From: DASUPK01 sp963815665
GTDB lineage: Bacteria; Actinomycetota; Thermoleophilia; Solirubrobacterales; 70-9
Direction of reading: 5' to 3'
Length of the DNA: 64,000 bases
Assembly (NCBI GenBank): GCA_963815665.1
Contig: CAWFHN010000006.1
Coordinates: 124,001-188,000 of the forward strand
Part shown: positions 8,324 to 16,895 of the stretch, piece after piece
How the letters are laid out: each line of letters starts with the position of its first letter
How positions within the stretch are numbered: the first letter of the stretch is position 1
Translations under genes and position numbers: made by a program
The notes under the pieces: generated by a model
Told to the model about the DNA's origin: nothing
The model's input: the letters and a program-made list of their open reading frames with translations, nothing else
The model's database searches: none

Positions 8324-9700
8324 CTAGCCGTCCGCCGGCGGGATGTTGTGGTTGAGGCGGAAGAGGTTGTCGGGGTCGTAGCGGCGCTTGAGTCCCCGCA
8401 GCCGCTCCCACGCACCGGCCGGATAGGCCGCGCGCAGCGTCGCCTCGTCCTCGTCGCCCATGAAGCCGACGTAGCCCGATGCGCCGTTCGTCTTCCCGAG
8501 CGTCTCGGCGAGCCCGTCGACGAAGGCCTTGTGAGTCTCCGTCTCGCCACCGTCGAGGTACATCGCCGCGCAGTTGATGAACAGCGGGCGATCGCGGTGG
8601 GGGAAGGCGGTGGCCTCGTTCGGCACCCGCCCGTAGGCGCCACCAAGCACGCGCATCTGGACGGCCTTCATCATCGCGGTGGACTTGGGGAGCTGCTCGA
8701 GCATCACTGCGGCGGCCGCCTCTTCCAGCGACTCGGTGAAGAAGTTGGAGCCGGTGGCGAACTGTGGCTCCGGCTCCGGGCCCTCGTAGAGCTCCGGGTA
8801 GCGCATCGGCCGCACCATGTCGGCATAGGGGTCGGCCAGCGCCCTGAACGGGGCGATCACCGACTCGCCCTGAGCAACGGGGCCCACGTACGCGAACAGG
8901 CCCATGATCACGGGCTTGCCGTGCGCCTCCTCGGGGATCATCGGCATCGGTGGCGCGACCATCACGTTGGCGATGGTCGAGAGCTCCTCGGGCGCGGCGC
9001 CGGCGGCCTCGACGAAGCCGGTGATCGTCTCGGGGGTGGCCGGGAGGATCAGCATGCCGCCGACGATGTCCGAGATCTCGTGCAGCCGCAGCTTCAGGCG
9101 CGTGGCGATGCCGAAGTTGCCCTCACCGCCGCGGATCGCCCAGAACAGGTCGGGCTCGGACTCCTCGCTCGCCTCGACCACCTCGCCGTCGGCCGTGACG
9201 ACCTCGGCGGCAAGCAGATCGTCGATCGTCAGCCCGTTCTTGCGGACCAGGAAGCCGAGGCCGCCCGCGAGGGTGATGCCGCCGATGCCGACCGAACCGC
9301 TGTCGCCAAACCCCGTGACCAAGCCGGCGTCGCCGGTCGCGTTCGTGAACTCGCCGGCCCTGATGCCGCTCTCGGCCCAGACGGTCTTCGCGTCGGCGTC
9401 GATGTCGAGTCCCTTCATTGCAGAGAGGTCGATGACCAGGCCGCCGTCGCTCGTCCCGTAACCGGCGCGGCTGTGTCCGCCGCTGCGGACCGCCAGCTCG
9501 AGGCCGTCGTCGCGCGCTCGGGTGACGGCGCGCGCCACCTCCTCGGATGAGGTCGGGCGGACGATCGCCGCCGGTCGCCGGTCGAAGCCCTTGAAGAAGA
9601 CATGGCGCGCCTCCTCGTAGGCGGAATCGTCCGGTGCGACGACCTCGCCGTCGAGCTGGTCGCGCAGCTCCGGGATTGAGACCCCCTGTGCCTGTGACAT
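8324..9700 (-). CDS. FAD-binding PCMH/BBE-type oxidoreductase (copy 2)
   Basis: A 458-residue paralogue of the oxidase at 4431-5777. The FAD-attaching His is in RSGGHS, the PCMH core contains GGITLAGGLGFL, and the C-terminal BBE domain ends YDPDNLFRLNHNIPP. The ATG start has a strong site (AAAGGAG, six-base spacing). The two paralogues differ in the substrate region, so they probably act on different small molecules. It is divergent from the ArsR operon; the 9818-9837 operator lies between them and could affect both. Confidence 0.9.
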   Translation of the reverse strand: MSQAQGVSIPELRDQLDGEVVAPDDSAYEEARHVFFKGFDRRPAAIVRPTSSEEVARAVTRARDDGLELAVRSGGHSRAGYGTSDGGLVIDLSAMKGLDIDADAKTVWAESGIRAGEFTNATGDAGLVTGFGDSGSVGIGGITLAGGLGFLVRKNGLTIDDLLAAEVVTADGEVVEASEESEPDLFWAIRGGEGNFGIATRLKLRLHEISDIVGGMLILPATPETITGFVEAAGAAPEELSTIANVMVAPPMPMIPEEAHGKPVIMGLFAYVGPVAQGESVIAPFRALADPYADMVRPMRYPELYEGPEPEPQFATGSNFFTESLEEAAAAVMLEQLPKSTAMMKAVQMRVLGGAYGRVPNEATAFPHRDRPLFINCAAMYLDGGETETHKAFVDGLAETLGKTNGASGYVGFMGDEDEATLRAAYPAGAWERLRGLKRRYDPDNLFRLNHNIPPADG

Positions 9701-9817
9701 TTCGACTCCTTTCGTTTGGTCCTCTCACCCTGTCGACGATCGGCGCGGGCGGATATGGACAGCTTTCCGACTCTAATTAGTGACGTTCACCGGGTCTGAG
9801 TCGTGACACGCGCCTCA

Positions 9818-9837
9818 ATTCAACCATCTGGTTAAAT
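9818..9837. promoter_or_regulatory. Probable ArsR-family operator
   Basis: A 20-base inverted repeat (ATTCAACCATCTGGTTAAAT) with one mismatched pair; the core AACCA-TC-TGGTT is perfect. It ends nine bases before the ArsR start codon. AACCA/TGGTT palindromes are typical operators for ArsR regulators paired with SRPBCC proteins, so autorepression is the likely function. Confidence 0.7.
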
Positions 9838-9846
9838 ACCGCGCCA

Positions 9847-10161
9847 ATGACGACCGTGCAGCTCAATCGGACGTTCGCCGCGCTGGCGGACCCCACTCGC
9901 CGGGCGATACTCGAGCGGCTGGCCGACGGTGAGGCGACGGTCAGCGAGCTCGCCGAGCCGTTCCCGGTCAGCGTCCAGGCCGTCTCCAAGCACCTGAAGG
10001 TGCTCGAGGGAGCCGGGCTGATCACCCGCGGGCGCACCGCGCAGCTCCGCCCCTCCCGGCTCGACGGCGCGCCGCTGAAGGCGGCTGCGGAGTGGATCGG
10101 CGGCTATGAGCGCTTCTGGAAGCGCGGCTTCCAGCGGATGGAGCGCCGCCTGCATGACTGA
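9847..10161 (+). CDS. ArsR-family winged-helix repressor
   Basis: A 104-residue DNA-binding protein. The recognition region reads FPVSVQAVSKHLKVLEGAGLI, typical of the ArsR/SdpR group. No metal-binding Cys cluster is seen, so the inducer is probably not a metal. The last eight bases overlap the next gene (ATGACTGA), giving translational coupling. It probably represses itself, the SRPBCC gene and perhaps the DHFR-like gene through the palindrome at 9818-9837. Confidence 0.92.
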   Translation: MTTVQLNRTFAALADPTRRAILERLADGEATVSELAEPFPVSVQAVSKHLKVLEGAGLITRGRTAQLRPSRLDGAPLKAAAEWIGGYERFWKRGFQRMERRLHD

Positions 10162-10597
10162 AGGGCCGGACGTCGAGATCAGCTGGACCTTCGAGGCGCC
10201 GCGCGAGGAGGTCTGGCGCGAGTGGACCGAGCCCGAGCGCTTTGCCGACTGGTACGGCGGGCCGGACTACGAGATCCCGCTGGAGAGCGTCTCGATGGAC
10301 GTCCGCGAGGGCGGCAGGTGGAACCTGGTGATGATCGTCGGCCCTCGCGAGATCCACTGGGACGGCGAGTACATCGAGGTGAGCGAGCCCGAGCGGCTGG
10401 TCTTCACCGTGTCCGACCAACCCGGTGAGGACGTCTACGACCTCTGCACGGTCGTCCTCACCGAGGCCGGCCCGGACCGCACCGAGATGCTCTTCCAGCA
10501 GAGCGGCGGCCACATGCCCGCCGAGGCCTACCGGCGCGCCAAGGAAGGCTGGGGCGGGATGTTCACCTACCTCGCCGAGCGGCTGGCGGCCGATTAG
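10154..10597 (+). CDS. SRPBCC (AHSA1-like) domain protein
   Basis: A 147-residue START-like fold: WTFEAPREEVWREWTEPE at the N-terminus, a GGRWNLVM strand and the closing helix (EAYRRAKEGWGGMF). Such proteins bind hydrophobic ligands, and in ArsR-coupled pairs may bind the inducer or modify it. ATG 10154 is chosen because it lies in an eight-base overlap with the ArsR gene and starts the domain directly. Confidence 0.9.
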   Translation: MTEGPDVEISWTFEAPREEVWREWTEPERFADWYGGPDYEIPLESVSMDVREGGRWNLVMIVGPREIHWDGEYIEVSEPERLVFTVSDQPGEDVYDLCTVVLTEAGPDRTEMLFQQSGGHMPAEAYRRAKEGWGGMFTYLAERLAAD

Positions 10598-10653
10598 ATC
10601 CGCGTCAGAACCCCGTCTAACAACCAGACTGCGAAACCAAACAGGAGGAAGAA

Positions 10654-11226
10654 ATGAGCGGGAAGATCGTTGTCACGGAGTTCATCTCGGTGGACGGTGT
10701 GATCGAGGATCCAGGTGGATCCGAGGACTTTGAGCACGGCGGCTGGAGCTTCGAGTACAACCGGGGGGACGACGGCGACAAGTTCAAGATGGAAGAGCTG
10801 ATGGACGCCAAGGTCCAGCTCCTCGGACGGGTGACCTACGAGGCCTTCGCGGATGCATGGCCCTCGCGCGAGGGGGACTTCGCCGACAAGATCAACAAGG
10901 GCCGCAAGGTCCTGGTCTCCACCACGCTCACGGACCCGACCTGGGAGAACACCGACGTCATCTCCGAGAACGTCGCCGAGGGGGTCCGCGAGCTCCGCGA
11001 CGAGACCGACGGAAACATCCTGGTCGCCGGCAGTGGAACGCTGGTGGCGACGCTGCTCGAGAACGACCTGGTCGACGAGCTGCGCCTGATGGTCTTCCCG
11101 ACGATCCTCGGCAGCGGCAAGCGACTCTTCCCCGAGGGCATCGGCAGGCTGAAGCTGAAGCTGACCGACGACCGAGGTGTCGGCGACGACGGCGTTCGCG
11201 TCCAGGTCTACGAGCGCGCCGGCTAG
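10654..11226 (+). CDS. Dihydrofolate-reductase-like (RibD C-terminal) protein
   Basis: A 190-residue reductase-fold protein: IVVTEFISVDGVIEDP at the N-terminus, LLGRVTYEAFADAWP, and ILVAGSGTLVATLLENDLVDEL in the nucleotide-binding half. Members use NADPH but their substrates are mostly unknown. A strong site (AGGAGGAAGAA) precedes ATG 10654. It follows the SRPBCC gene by 56 bases with no terminator, so it is likely the third operon gene. Its end overlaps the convergent next gene by four bases. Confidence 0.88.
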   Translation: MSGKIVVTEFISVDGVIEDPGGSEDFEHGGWSFEYNRGDDGDKFKMEELMDAKVQLLGRVTYEAFADAWPSREGDFADKINKGRKVLVSTTLTDPTWENTDVISENVAEGVRELRDETDGNILVAGSGTLVATLLENDLVDELRLMVFPTILGSGKRLFPEGIGRLKLKLTDDRGVGDDGVRVQVYERAG

Positions 11227-11693
11227 CGCAGCAGAGCGTCGGTGATGTCGATGCGATGGTCGTGCTCGTCGAGCACGTAGACCGCCTCGGCGCTCGCCCG
11301 GAAGAGCCGGTGACGAGAGGGCGGACGGACGTCGTCCTCCGTCACCTCGTCCCCGCCGTGAGAGACCGAGCGCGCGGAGAAGATCTCGATGCCCTCGCCG
11401 GTCTCGTGGGCCGGAAGCTCCCCGGCCGGGCCTGAGATGCAGACGCCCTGGCCCGTGTTGATCGGCACGGTGGAATCGAAGATCACGATGCCCACCTGCC
11501 TCCGGTCCCGCAGGTTCACCGAGTGAGTCGCCTCCGGGTCCGAGATCCAGAAGAACTCGCGGTAAGCGGAGTGGGCGAAATAGACCGGCGAGGCCCAGGG
11601 CTGGCCGCTGCGGTCGGCGGTGGCCAGCACCATGTAGAGATTGCGGTCGACGATCTCTCGCCCGTGCGCGGCGAGGTCATGCTCCTCGTTCAT
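11223..11693 (-). CDS. Pyridoxamine 5'-phosphate oxidase-family protein
   Basis: A 156-residue split-barrel flavin-binding protein. It shows LYMVLATADRSGQPWASPVYF and FFWISDPEATHSVNLR, the usual FMN/F420-barrel opening. It probably reduces or oxidises small molecules with a flavin; true PdxH activity is unlikely at this length. ATG 11693 begins the domain, and the longer frame upstream is a shadow of the divergent gene. Confidence 0.85.
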   Translation of the reverse strand: MNEEHDLAAHGREIVDRNLYMVLATADRSGQPWASPVYFAHSAYREFFWISDPEATHSVNLRDRRQVGIVIFDSTVPINTGQGVCISGPAGELPAHETGEGIEIFSARSVSHGGDEVTEDDVRPPSRHRLFRASAEAVYVLDEHDHRIDITDALLR

Positions 11694-11712
11694 TGCTCGA
11701 TGGTGCCATAGG

Positions 11713-12570
11713 CTCCGCCGCATCGAGATCGAGCACCTCAACTGCGGCACGATGTGCCCGCGGGGGGCGCGCCTCCTCGCCGGCCACGGCGGAATGCTGG
11801 AGCGGACGAAGATCGTCGCCCACTGCCTGCTGATCGAGGCCGGCGGTGAGCTGGTGCTGATCGACACCGGCTTCGGGCTCGGCGACTGCTCCAACCCGAA
11901 GCGACTCGGGCAGCCCTTCCGCGCGCTGGTCGCGCCGATCTGCGAGGAGAGCGAGTCCGCGATCCGCCAGATCGAGGCGCTCGGGCACGACCCGGCGGAC
12001 GTCCGCCACATCGTCACCACTCACCTCGACCTCGACCACGCGGGAGGCCTCGGCGACTTCCCCGACGCGCAGGTGCACGTCTTCGCGGCCGAGCTGGCGG
12101 CCGCGCAGTCGCCTCCCATGATGCAGCGCATGCGGTACGTCAAGGACCAGTGGGCGCACAATCCGACCTGGGTCGAGCACGGTGCCGGCGGCGACAGCTG
12201 GTTCGGCTTCGAGAGCATCCGCCTGGTCCCCAGCCTCGACGCGGAGATCGCGATGATCCCCCTCCCGGGGCACACGGCCGGCCACAGCGGCGTCGCCGTC
12301 AACACCTCGGACGGCTGGCTGCTGCACTGCGGCGATGCCTTCTTCTTCCGCGGCGAGATCGAGACGCCCGGCCGCTGCCCGCCGGGCCTGCGCCTCTTCG
12401 AGACGATCAACCAACACGACGGCAAGGCGCGCAAGCGAAACCAGGAGCGCCTGCGGGAGCTCGAGCGCGCCCACGGCGACGAGGTCACGCTCTTCTGCTC
12501 GCACGACCCGCAGATGCTCGAGGCCGCGATCAACCCAAGGAGGACAAGTGACGGATCAGCCCACCGCTGA
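11713..12570 (+). CDS. Metallo-beta-lactamase-fold hydrolase
   Basis: About 285 residues. The metal motif is THLDLDHAGG (second His replaced by Asp, as in many lactonase-like members), followed by PGHTAGHSG, LHCGDAFFF and FCSHDPQM. The resemblance is to AHL-lactonase/quorum-quenching-type enzymes, but substrate is unknown. The conserved N-terminus (IEIEHLNCGTMCPRG) has no ATG, GTG or TTG close in frame. The only such codon upstream is TTG 11641, which lies inside the divergent gene. The given start (CTC 11713) is therefore approximate. It overlaps the next gene by 23 bases. Confidence 0.82.
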   Translation, partial: LRRIEIEHLNCGTMCPRGARLLAGHGGMLERTKIVAHCLLIEAGGELVLIDTGFGLGDCSNPKRLGQPFRALVAPICEESESAIRQIEALGHDPADVRHIVTTHLDLDHAGGLGDFPDAQVHVFAAELAAAQSPPMMQRMRYVKDQWAHNPTWVEHGAGGDSWFGFESIRLVPSLDAEIAMIPLPGHTAGHSGVAVNTSDGWLLHCGDAFFFRGEIETPGRCPPGLRLFETINQHDGKARKRNQERLRELERAHGDEVTLFCSHDPQMLEAAINPRRTSDGSAHR

Positions 12571-13003
12571 GGATGCACTGAAGGAGCTCGAGGTGCTCGT
12601 CGGGACCTGGAAGGTGACGGCAACGCCTCCGGGAGGCGAGCCCTGGCCGGGTGACGCCGAGATCACCTACGAGTGGCTCGAGGGCTCTGACCGGCAGCTG
12701 CTCGTCGAGCGCTCCCGGGTCGAGATGCCCGAGGCTCCCAACGGCGTCTGCGTGTTCGGCTGTGACGCCGCCAACGGCCGCTACTTCCAGCTCTACACCG
12801 ACGACCGCGGCGTCTGTCGGGTCTATGAGGTCTCGATCGGCGGTGGCGAGTTCAGGATCTGGCGCGACGGCGAGCCCTTCTCGCAGCGGTTCCACGGCAA
12901 GTTCTCGGACGACGGAAACAGGATCGACGCGCGCTGGGAGGCCGCGAAGGACGGCACCAACTGGGAGACCGACTTCGACCTGGTCTTCACGAAGGTCAGC
13001 TGA
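12548..13003 (+). CDS. Small beta-barrel protein (DUF1579-like), function unknown
   Basis: A 151-residue soluble protein beginning GTG with an excellent site (AAGGAGG). It contains LEVLVGTWKVTATPPGG, then alternating strands, and ends WETDFDLVFTKVS, resembling DUF1579/lipocalin-like ligand-binding barrels. It overlaps the hydrolase gene and is probably co-translated with it. The assignment to a family is by appearance only. Confidence 0.75.
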   Translation: MTDQPTAEDALKELEVLVGTWKVTATPPGGEPWPGDAEITYEWLEGSDRQLLVERSRVEMPEAPNGVCVFGCDAANGRYFQLYTDDRGVCRVYEVSIGGGEFRIWRDGEPFSQRFHGKFSDDGNRIDARWEAAKDGTNWETDFDLVFTKVS

Positions 13004-13019
13004 ATGGCTGCTACGCCAT

Positions 13020-13790
13020 TTACTTCTTCTTCTTCTTGCCCTTCTTCTTCTTGATGACCACTCGCACGTCGACCTTCGCCTGGTCCGCGAGCGCGGTGCC
13101 CGCCGCGATCGACTGGGAGCGGACGATCTTGGGGCCCTTCCGCTTCTTCTTCTTCTTCTTCTTGGCCTTCTTCTTCGTGACCGCGCCGAGCGCACAGCCG
13201 GCATCCGTCAGCGCCTGACTGGCCACGCCCAGCTTCTTCCCGGCGAGGTCGGGGACGAGGCAATAGCGAACCGTGGCGTTGTAGGCGAACTCGACGTTCG
13301 CGTTGAAGCTGGGTACGCGTGGTGAGCCGCCATCGGGCAGCACGGGCACCCACCCGGCACCCACATAGGTGGGGCTGTCCTGGACCAACCTCGCTCGATC
13401 GGTGGCGGTGCCGTTGTTGAAGCCGAGGACCTCGCCCGTCTTGATCGGCAGGTTGACCGTCTGCTCGGTCAAGCCACCGGTCGCGCTCACCGGCGGCCCG
13501 GTCCCTTCACCGATCGTCCCATTGCCGGACCCGAGCTTGAGCACGCGTAGCCGGAAGGGACCGCCGCTGAAGCCCTGCATTCGCCAGCTGATCACGGTCC
13601 CGTCGACGGGCGCAGCGATGTTCGGCCCGGAAACCATCGCCGAGGTGCCGACGTCGTTGGCCGTGGCGGTCGTGAAATTGGCGGTGAGCGGACTGCCCAG
13701 CGTGACCGTCGCCGCGCCCGCGCTCGCGGTGACTCCAAGGCAGATCCCTGCCGTGCCCGCAGCGGCCAGCGCAACCCATCTTCCCCTCAT
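13020..13790 (-). CDS. Secreted PASTA-domain protein with polylysine tail
   Basis: A 256-residue exported protein. A signal peptide ends near residue 27 (ASAGA). A beta-rich domain of about 140 residues follows. The PASTA-like unit begins YCLVPDLAGKKLGVASQAL and is split by a run of Lys/Arg (AKKKKKKKRKG). The protein ends in KKKKGKKKKK. AGGAGGAGGAG precedes ATG 13790. PASTA domains bind peptidoglycan, and the tail would add wall or teichoic-acid affinity. A cell-wall protein is the likely role; it converges on the previous gene with 16 bases between. Confidence 0.8.
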   Translation of the reverse strand: MRGRWVALAAAGTAGICLGVTASAGAATVTLGSPLTANFTTATANDVGTSAMVSGPNIAAPVDGTVISWRMQGFSGGPFRLRVLKLGSGNGTIGEGTGPPVSATGGLTEQTVNLPIKTGEVLGFNNGTATDRARLVQDSPTYVGAGWVPVLPDGGSPRVPSFNANVEFAYNATVRYCLVPDLAGKKLGVASQALTDAGCALGAVTKKKAKKKKKKKRKGPKIVRSQSIAAGTALADQAKVDVRVVIKKKKGKKKKK

Positions 13791-13976
13791 CTGCTCCTCC
13801 TCCTAACCTCCCTGTTCGGCTGAGGAATAGCAGAGCCAGGCCCGCCGCACTGCAACCCTGCCGACGACACATGTACTAAGTTTTCGGGTGCGAGACGCCT
13901 GGGGAGTGCGGATCGCGGTAAACGGGAACTGCGATCGCCGGCGGCAGCCGCCGGGGAGAGAAAGAGGTACTCACAC

Positions 13977-15188
13977 ATGCGTCTTCGCCATCTGACCATC
14001 GCCGGGGCGGTCGTCGCCTCGTCGCTTGCCCTCGCGCTCGTCGCCACGGGCGGCGCCTCCGGGGCGTCACTGCCCAACACGAAGGTGATCCCGGGGGCCT
14101 GCGCCCTCGACCTGCGTGCGAACCACTCCCACTGCGACCTCAACCTGATCGCCACGCTCAAGGGCAAGGCCAAGGCCGCCGCGGCTCCGACCGCCGGCTA
14201 TGGCCCGGCCGACCTGCGGAGCGCGTACGCGCTGCCGTCGAGCGGGGGCTCCGGCCAGACGGTCGCGATCGTCGACGCCTTCGGCGACAACACCGCCGAG
14301 GCCGACATGAACACCTATCGCTCCAACTACGGCCTGCCGGCGTGCACCACGGCCAACGGCTGCTTCAAGAAGGTCAACCAGAACGGGGTCCAGGGCAGCT
14401 ACCCGACCAACGACCAGGGCTGGGCGCTCGAGACGCAGCTGGACCTGGAGATGGTCTCGGCCACCTGCCCCGGCTGCAAGATCTTGCTGGTGGAGGCGAC
14501 CTCCAACATCAGCGCCAACCTCTACGCGGCCGAGGACACCGCGGCCAGGCTCGGAGCCACCGAGATCTCCAACAGCTACGGCGGCGGCGAGTCGAGCTCC
14601 GAGACGAGCGACGACGCCCACTTCAACCACCCGGGCGCGGCGATCACCGTCTCCTCGGGCGACAGCGGGTTCGGCGTCGAGTACCCGGCGGCGTCGCGGT
14701 ACGTGACCGCGGTCGGCGGCACCTCGCTCAGCCACGCGTCGAACGCGCGCGGCTGGACCGAGTCCGCCTGGAGCGGATCGGGCAGCGGTTGCTCGGCCTA
14801 CGAGGCGAAGCCCGCCTGGCAGACCGACTCCGGCTGTGCCAAGCGCACGGTCGCGGATGTCTCAGCGGTCGCCGACCCGAACACCGGTGTTGCCGTCTAC
14901 GACAGCAACTGCAACATCATCGGCCAGATCCTCGGCCAGTGCTTCAGCGGCTGGGGCGTGGTCGGCGGCACGAGCGCCTCGTCGCCGATCGTCGCAGGCG
15001 TCTACGCATTGGCCGGAAACGGCTCGACCGTGAACTACGGCTCGTTCCCCTACAGCCACACGTCATCGCTGTTCGACGTGACGTCGGGGAACAACGGCAG
15101 CTGCAGCCCGGCGTACCTGTGCATCTCGGGTGCCGGCTACGACGGGCCGACGGGCCTCGGAACCCCGAACGGGTCCGCCGCCTTCTAG
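13977..15188 (+). CDS. Secreted S53 (sedolisin-like) serine peptidase
   Basis: A 403-residue exported protein with a signal peptide ending near ASGA. The S53 catalytic residues are visible: Glu and Asp in ALETQLDLEM, the oxyanion Asp in SSGDSGFG, and Ser in GGTSASSPIVAG. The pro-region is only about 60-70 residues, much shorter than the usual 150-200, so activation may differ. Disulfides are likely (paired Cys in CSAYEAK and later). A strong terminator follows. It acts extracellularly, with optimum probably acidic as in the family. Confidence 0.88.
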   Translation: MRLRHLTIAGAVVASSLALALVATGGASGASLPNTKVIPGACALDLRANHSHCDLNLIATLKGKAKAAAAPTAGYGPADLRSAYALPSSGGSGQTVAIVDAFGDNTAEADMNTYRSNYGLPACTTANGCFKKVNQNGVQGSYPTNDQGWALETQLDLEMVSATCPGCKILLVEATSNISANLYAAEDTAARLGATEISNSYGGGESSSETSDDAHFNHPGAAITVSSGDSGFGVEYPAASRYVTAVGGTSLSHASNARGWTESAWSGSGSGCSAYEAKPAWQTDSGCAKRTVADVSAVADPNTGVAVYDSNCNIIGQILGQCFSGWGVVGGTSASSPIVAGVYALAGNGSTVNYGSFPYSHTSSLFDVTSGNNGSCSPAYLCISGAGYDGPTGLGTPNGSAAF

Positions 15189-15221
15189 CCGACGCGTTTC
15201 ACGTTCACAGCTCCGACGTAA

Positions 15222-15253
15222 GAGGCGGGCCCCTTCGGGGGCCCGCCTCGTTT
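15222..15253 (+). terminator. Strong intrinsic terminator
   Basis: A perfect 12-base-pair GC stem (15222-15233 with 15238-15249) closed by a TTCG tetraloop, followed by GTTT. It ends transcription of the S53 peptidase gene; being nearly symmetrical it may also stop the convergent MFS transcript. Confidence 0.92.
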
Positions 15254-15289
15254 GGGGTGGCCGCGATGCTGTTCGCCAGGCGACGTCGG

Positions 15290-16843
15290 CTAGTCGCCGG
15301 CGCCCACTGGGACCGCGCCGCCAACCTCGACCGGCTCGCGCTCGATCTCGCCCTCGCGAACGAGCCAGAGCGAGAGCACCGCGCCGGTGAACGCGACGAG
15401 AGCGCCGAGCGTGAGTACGTCGTTGAAGCCCGCGAGGAAGCCCTCCCCCGCGGCGCTCACGACCGTGTGGCGAGCCTGCGGCGGGACCGCGACGGTCACC
15501 TGGTGCACCCCGCCCGACGACATCGCCTCCATCACCTGGCGCGGATGATCCCCGGCGGCGGTCGGCGTCCCCTGGGTCAGGTCGCGGACCTTGTCCGCAC
15601 CATGGCCGATGAAGATCGCGCCCCAGACTGCGACGCCGACCGCGACTCCGACCTGACGGAACGTGTCGTTGATCCCGGCCGCCATCCCGCTTCGCTCCTT
15701 CGGCACCACGCTGAGAGCGACGTCGGCGATCACCGGGTTCAGCAACCCGACCCCGACGCCAGCCACCAGGAGGCCGGCGAGAAGCGTGGTCCAAGTGTCG
15801 CCCGCGTTGACCCCGGACATCAGCAGCAGGCCGATCCCCGCCAGCGCGAGCGCCCCGCTCATCAGCAGGCGCGCCGGGACCCTGGAGAGCAGGGCACCCG
15901 AGATCGGCGCCGCGAAGAAGCTCACGACGGTGATCGGCAGATACCGGAGCCCGGCCTGGAACGGCGAGAGACCCAGGTAGTTCTGCAGGTAGAGCGTGAT
16001 GTAGAGGAAGAGGGCGAACATCGAGGCCGACACCGCGAACGCCGCGAGCTGGACACCGGTGAACGAGGGCCGCTTGAATAGCTCGAGCGGCAGCATCGGC
16101 TCGCTCACCCGGCGCTCGATGACGAAGAACGCAGCGAGCAGGACCGCGGCTCCGGCAAAGAGGGAGACGATCAGCGTGCTCCCCCAGCCCTCGTCGTTGC
16201 CGCGGACCAGCGCGAGAACGAGCATGAAGAGAGCGCCGCTGAAGGTCCCGACGCCTGCCCAATCGATCCGCGTGGCGTTGGGGTCGCGGCTCTCGCGCAG
16301 CTTCAGATAGGTGATCGCGATCGCCGCCAGGCCGATCGGGACGTTGAGATAGAAGATCGACTGCCATCCGAGCGAGTCCGTGAGCGCGCCGCCGATCAGC
16401 GGCCCGACGGCCACCGCGACGCCGATCGAGGCGCCGTAGATGCCCATCGCGGTCCCGCGCTCGCGGCCCGCCGGGAACTCCTGCGCCACCAGCGCGAGCG
16501 AGACCGCGAACATGATCGCCCCGCCGACGCCCTGGAGCGCGCGGGAGAGGTTGAGGAAGGTCGGGTCGGGCGAGAGCCCGCAGAGCAGCGAGGCGAGGGA
16601 GAAGATCCCGAGGCCCACGGCGAAGACCCGGCGGCGCCCGAGCCGGTCGGCGAGCGAGCCGGCGGTCAGGACCAGGGCGGCCAGGGTCAGCGCGTACGCG
16701 TCGATCACCCACTGAAGATCGGTGAAGCTGGCGCCGAGGTCGTCGCGAATCGACGGCAGCGCGACGTTGACGACGGTGATGTCGAGCAGCAACATGAAGG
16801 TCGCCGTCGTGACTGCCAGCAGGGTCCACCATTTACGAGCCAT
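15290..16843 (-). CDS. MFS drug-efflux transporter (DHA2/EmrB-QacA type)
   Basis: A 517-residue protein with about fourteen hydrophobic helices. Motif A-type loop LADRLGRRRVF after helix 2 and the early Asp of LLDITVVNVALP in helix 1 are typical of proton-driven multidrug exporters. GGAGG precedes ATG 16843. It is divergent from the ECF41-type sigma gene and has a matching ECF41-like promoter at 16896-16922, so it is probably controlled by that sigma factor. Confidence 0.93.
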   Translation of the reverse strand: MARKWWTLLAVTTATFMLLLDITVVNVALPSIRDDLGASFTDLQWVIDAYALTLAALVLTAGSLADRLGRRRVFAVGLGIFSLASLLCGLSPDPTFLNLSRALQGVGGAIMFAVSLALVAQEFPAGRERGTAMGIYGASIGVAVAVGPLIGGALTDSLGWQSIFYLNVPIGLAAIAITYLKLRESRDPNATRIDWAGVGTFSGALFMLVLALVRGNDEGWGSTLIVSLFAGAAVLLAAFFVIERRVSEPMLPLELFKRPSFTGVQLAAFAVSASMFALFLYITLYLQNYLGLSPFQAGLRYLPITVVSFFAAPISGALLSRVPARLLMSGALALAGIGLLLMSGVNAGDTWTTLLAGLLVAGVGVGLLNPVIADVALSVVPKERSGMAAGINDTFRQVGVAVGVAVWGAIFIGHGADKVRDLTQGTPTAAGDHPRQVMEAMSSGGVHQVTVAVPPQARHTVVSAAGEGFLAGFNDVLTLGALVAFTGAVLSLWLVREGEIEREPVEVGGAVPVGAGD

Positions 16844-16860
16844 TACAAACCTCCTTCGGC

Positions 16861-16887
16861 GGTCACATCGACCGCGTTTCGTTCGTC
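16861..16887 (+). promoter_or_regulatory. ECF41-like promoter for the sigma gene
   Basis: GGTCACA (16861-16867), sixteen bases, then CGTC (16884-16887). This fits the ECF41 consensus TGTCACA...CGTC with one mismatch. The start codon lies 35 bases downstream, consistent with autoregulation. Confidence 0.55.
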
Positions 16888-16895
16888 ACCACTTC

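Noticed and set aside
14342..16081. 579-codon plus-strand frame over S53 and MFS genes
   Set aside because: It crosses two well-supported genes and a perfect terminator and has shadow composition.
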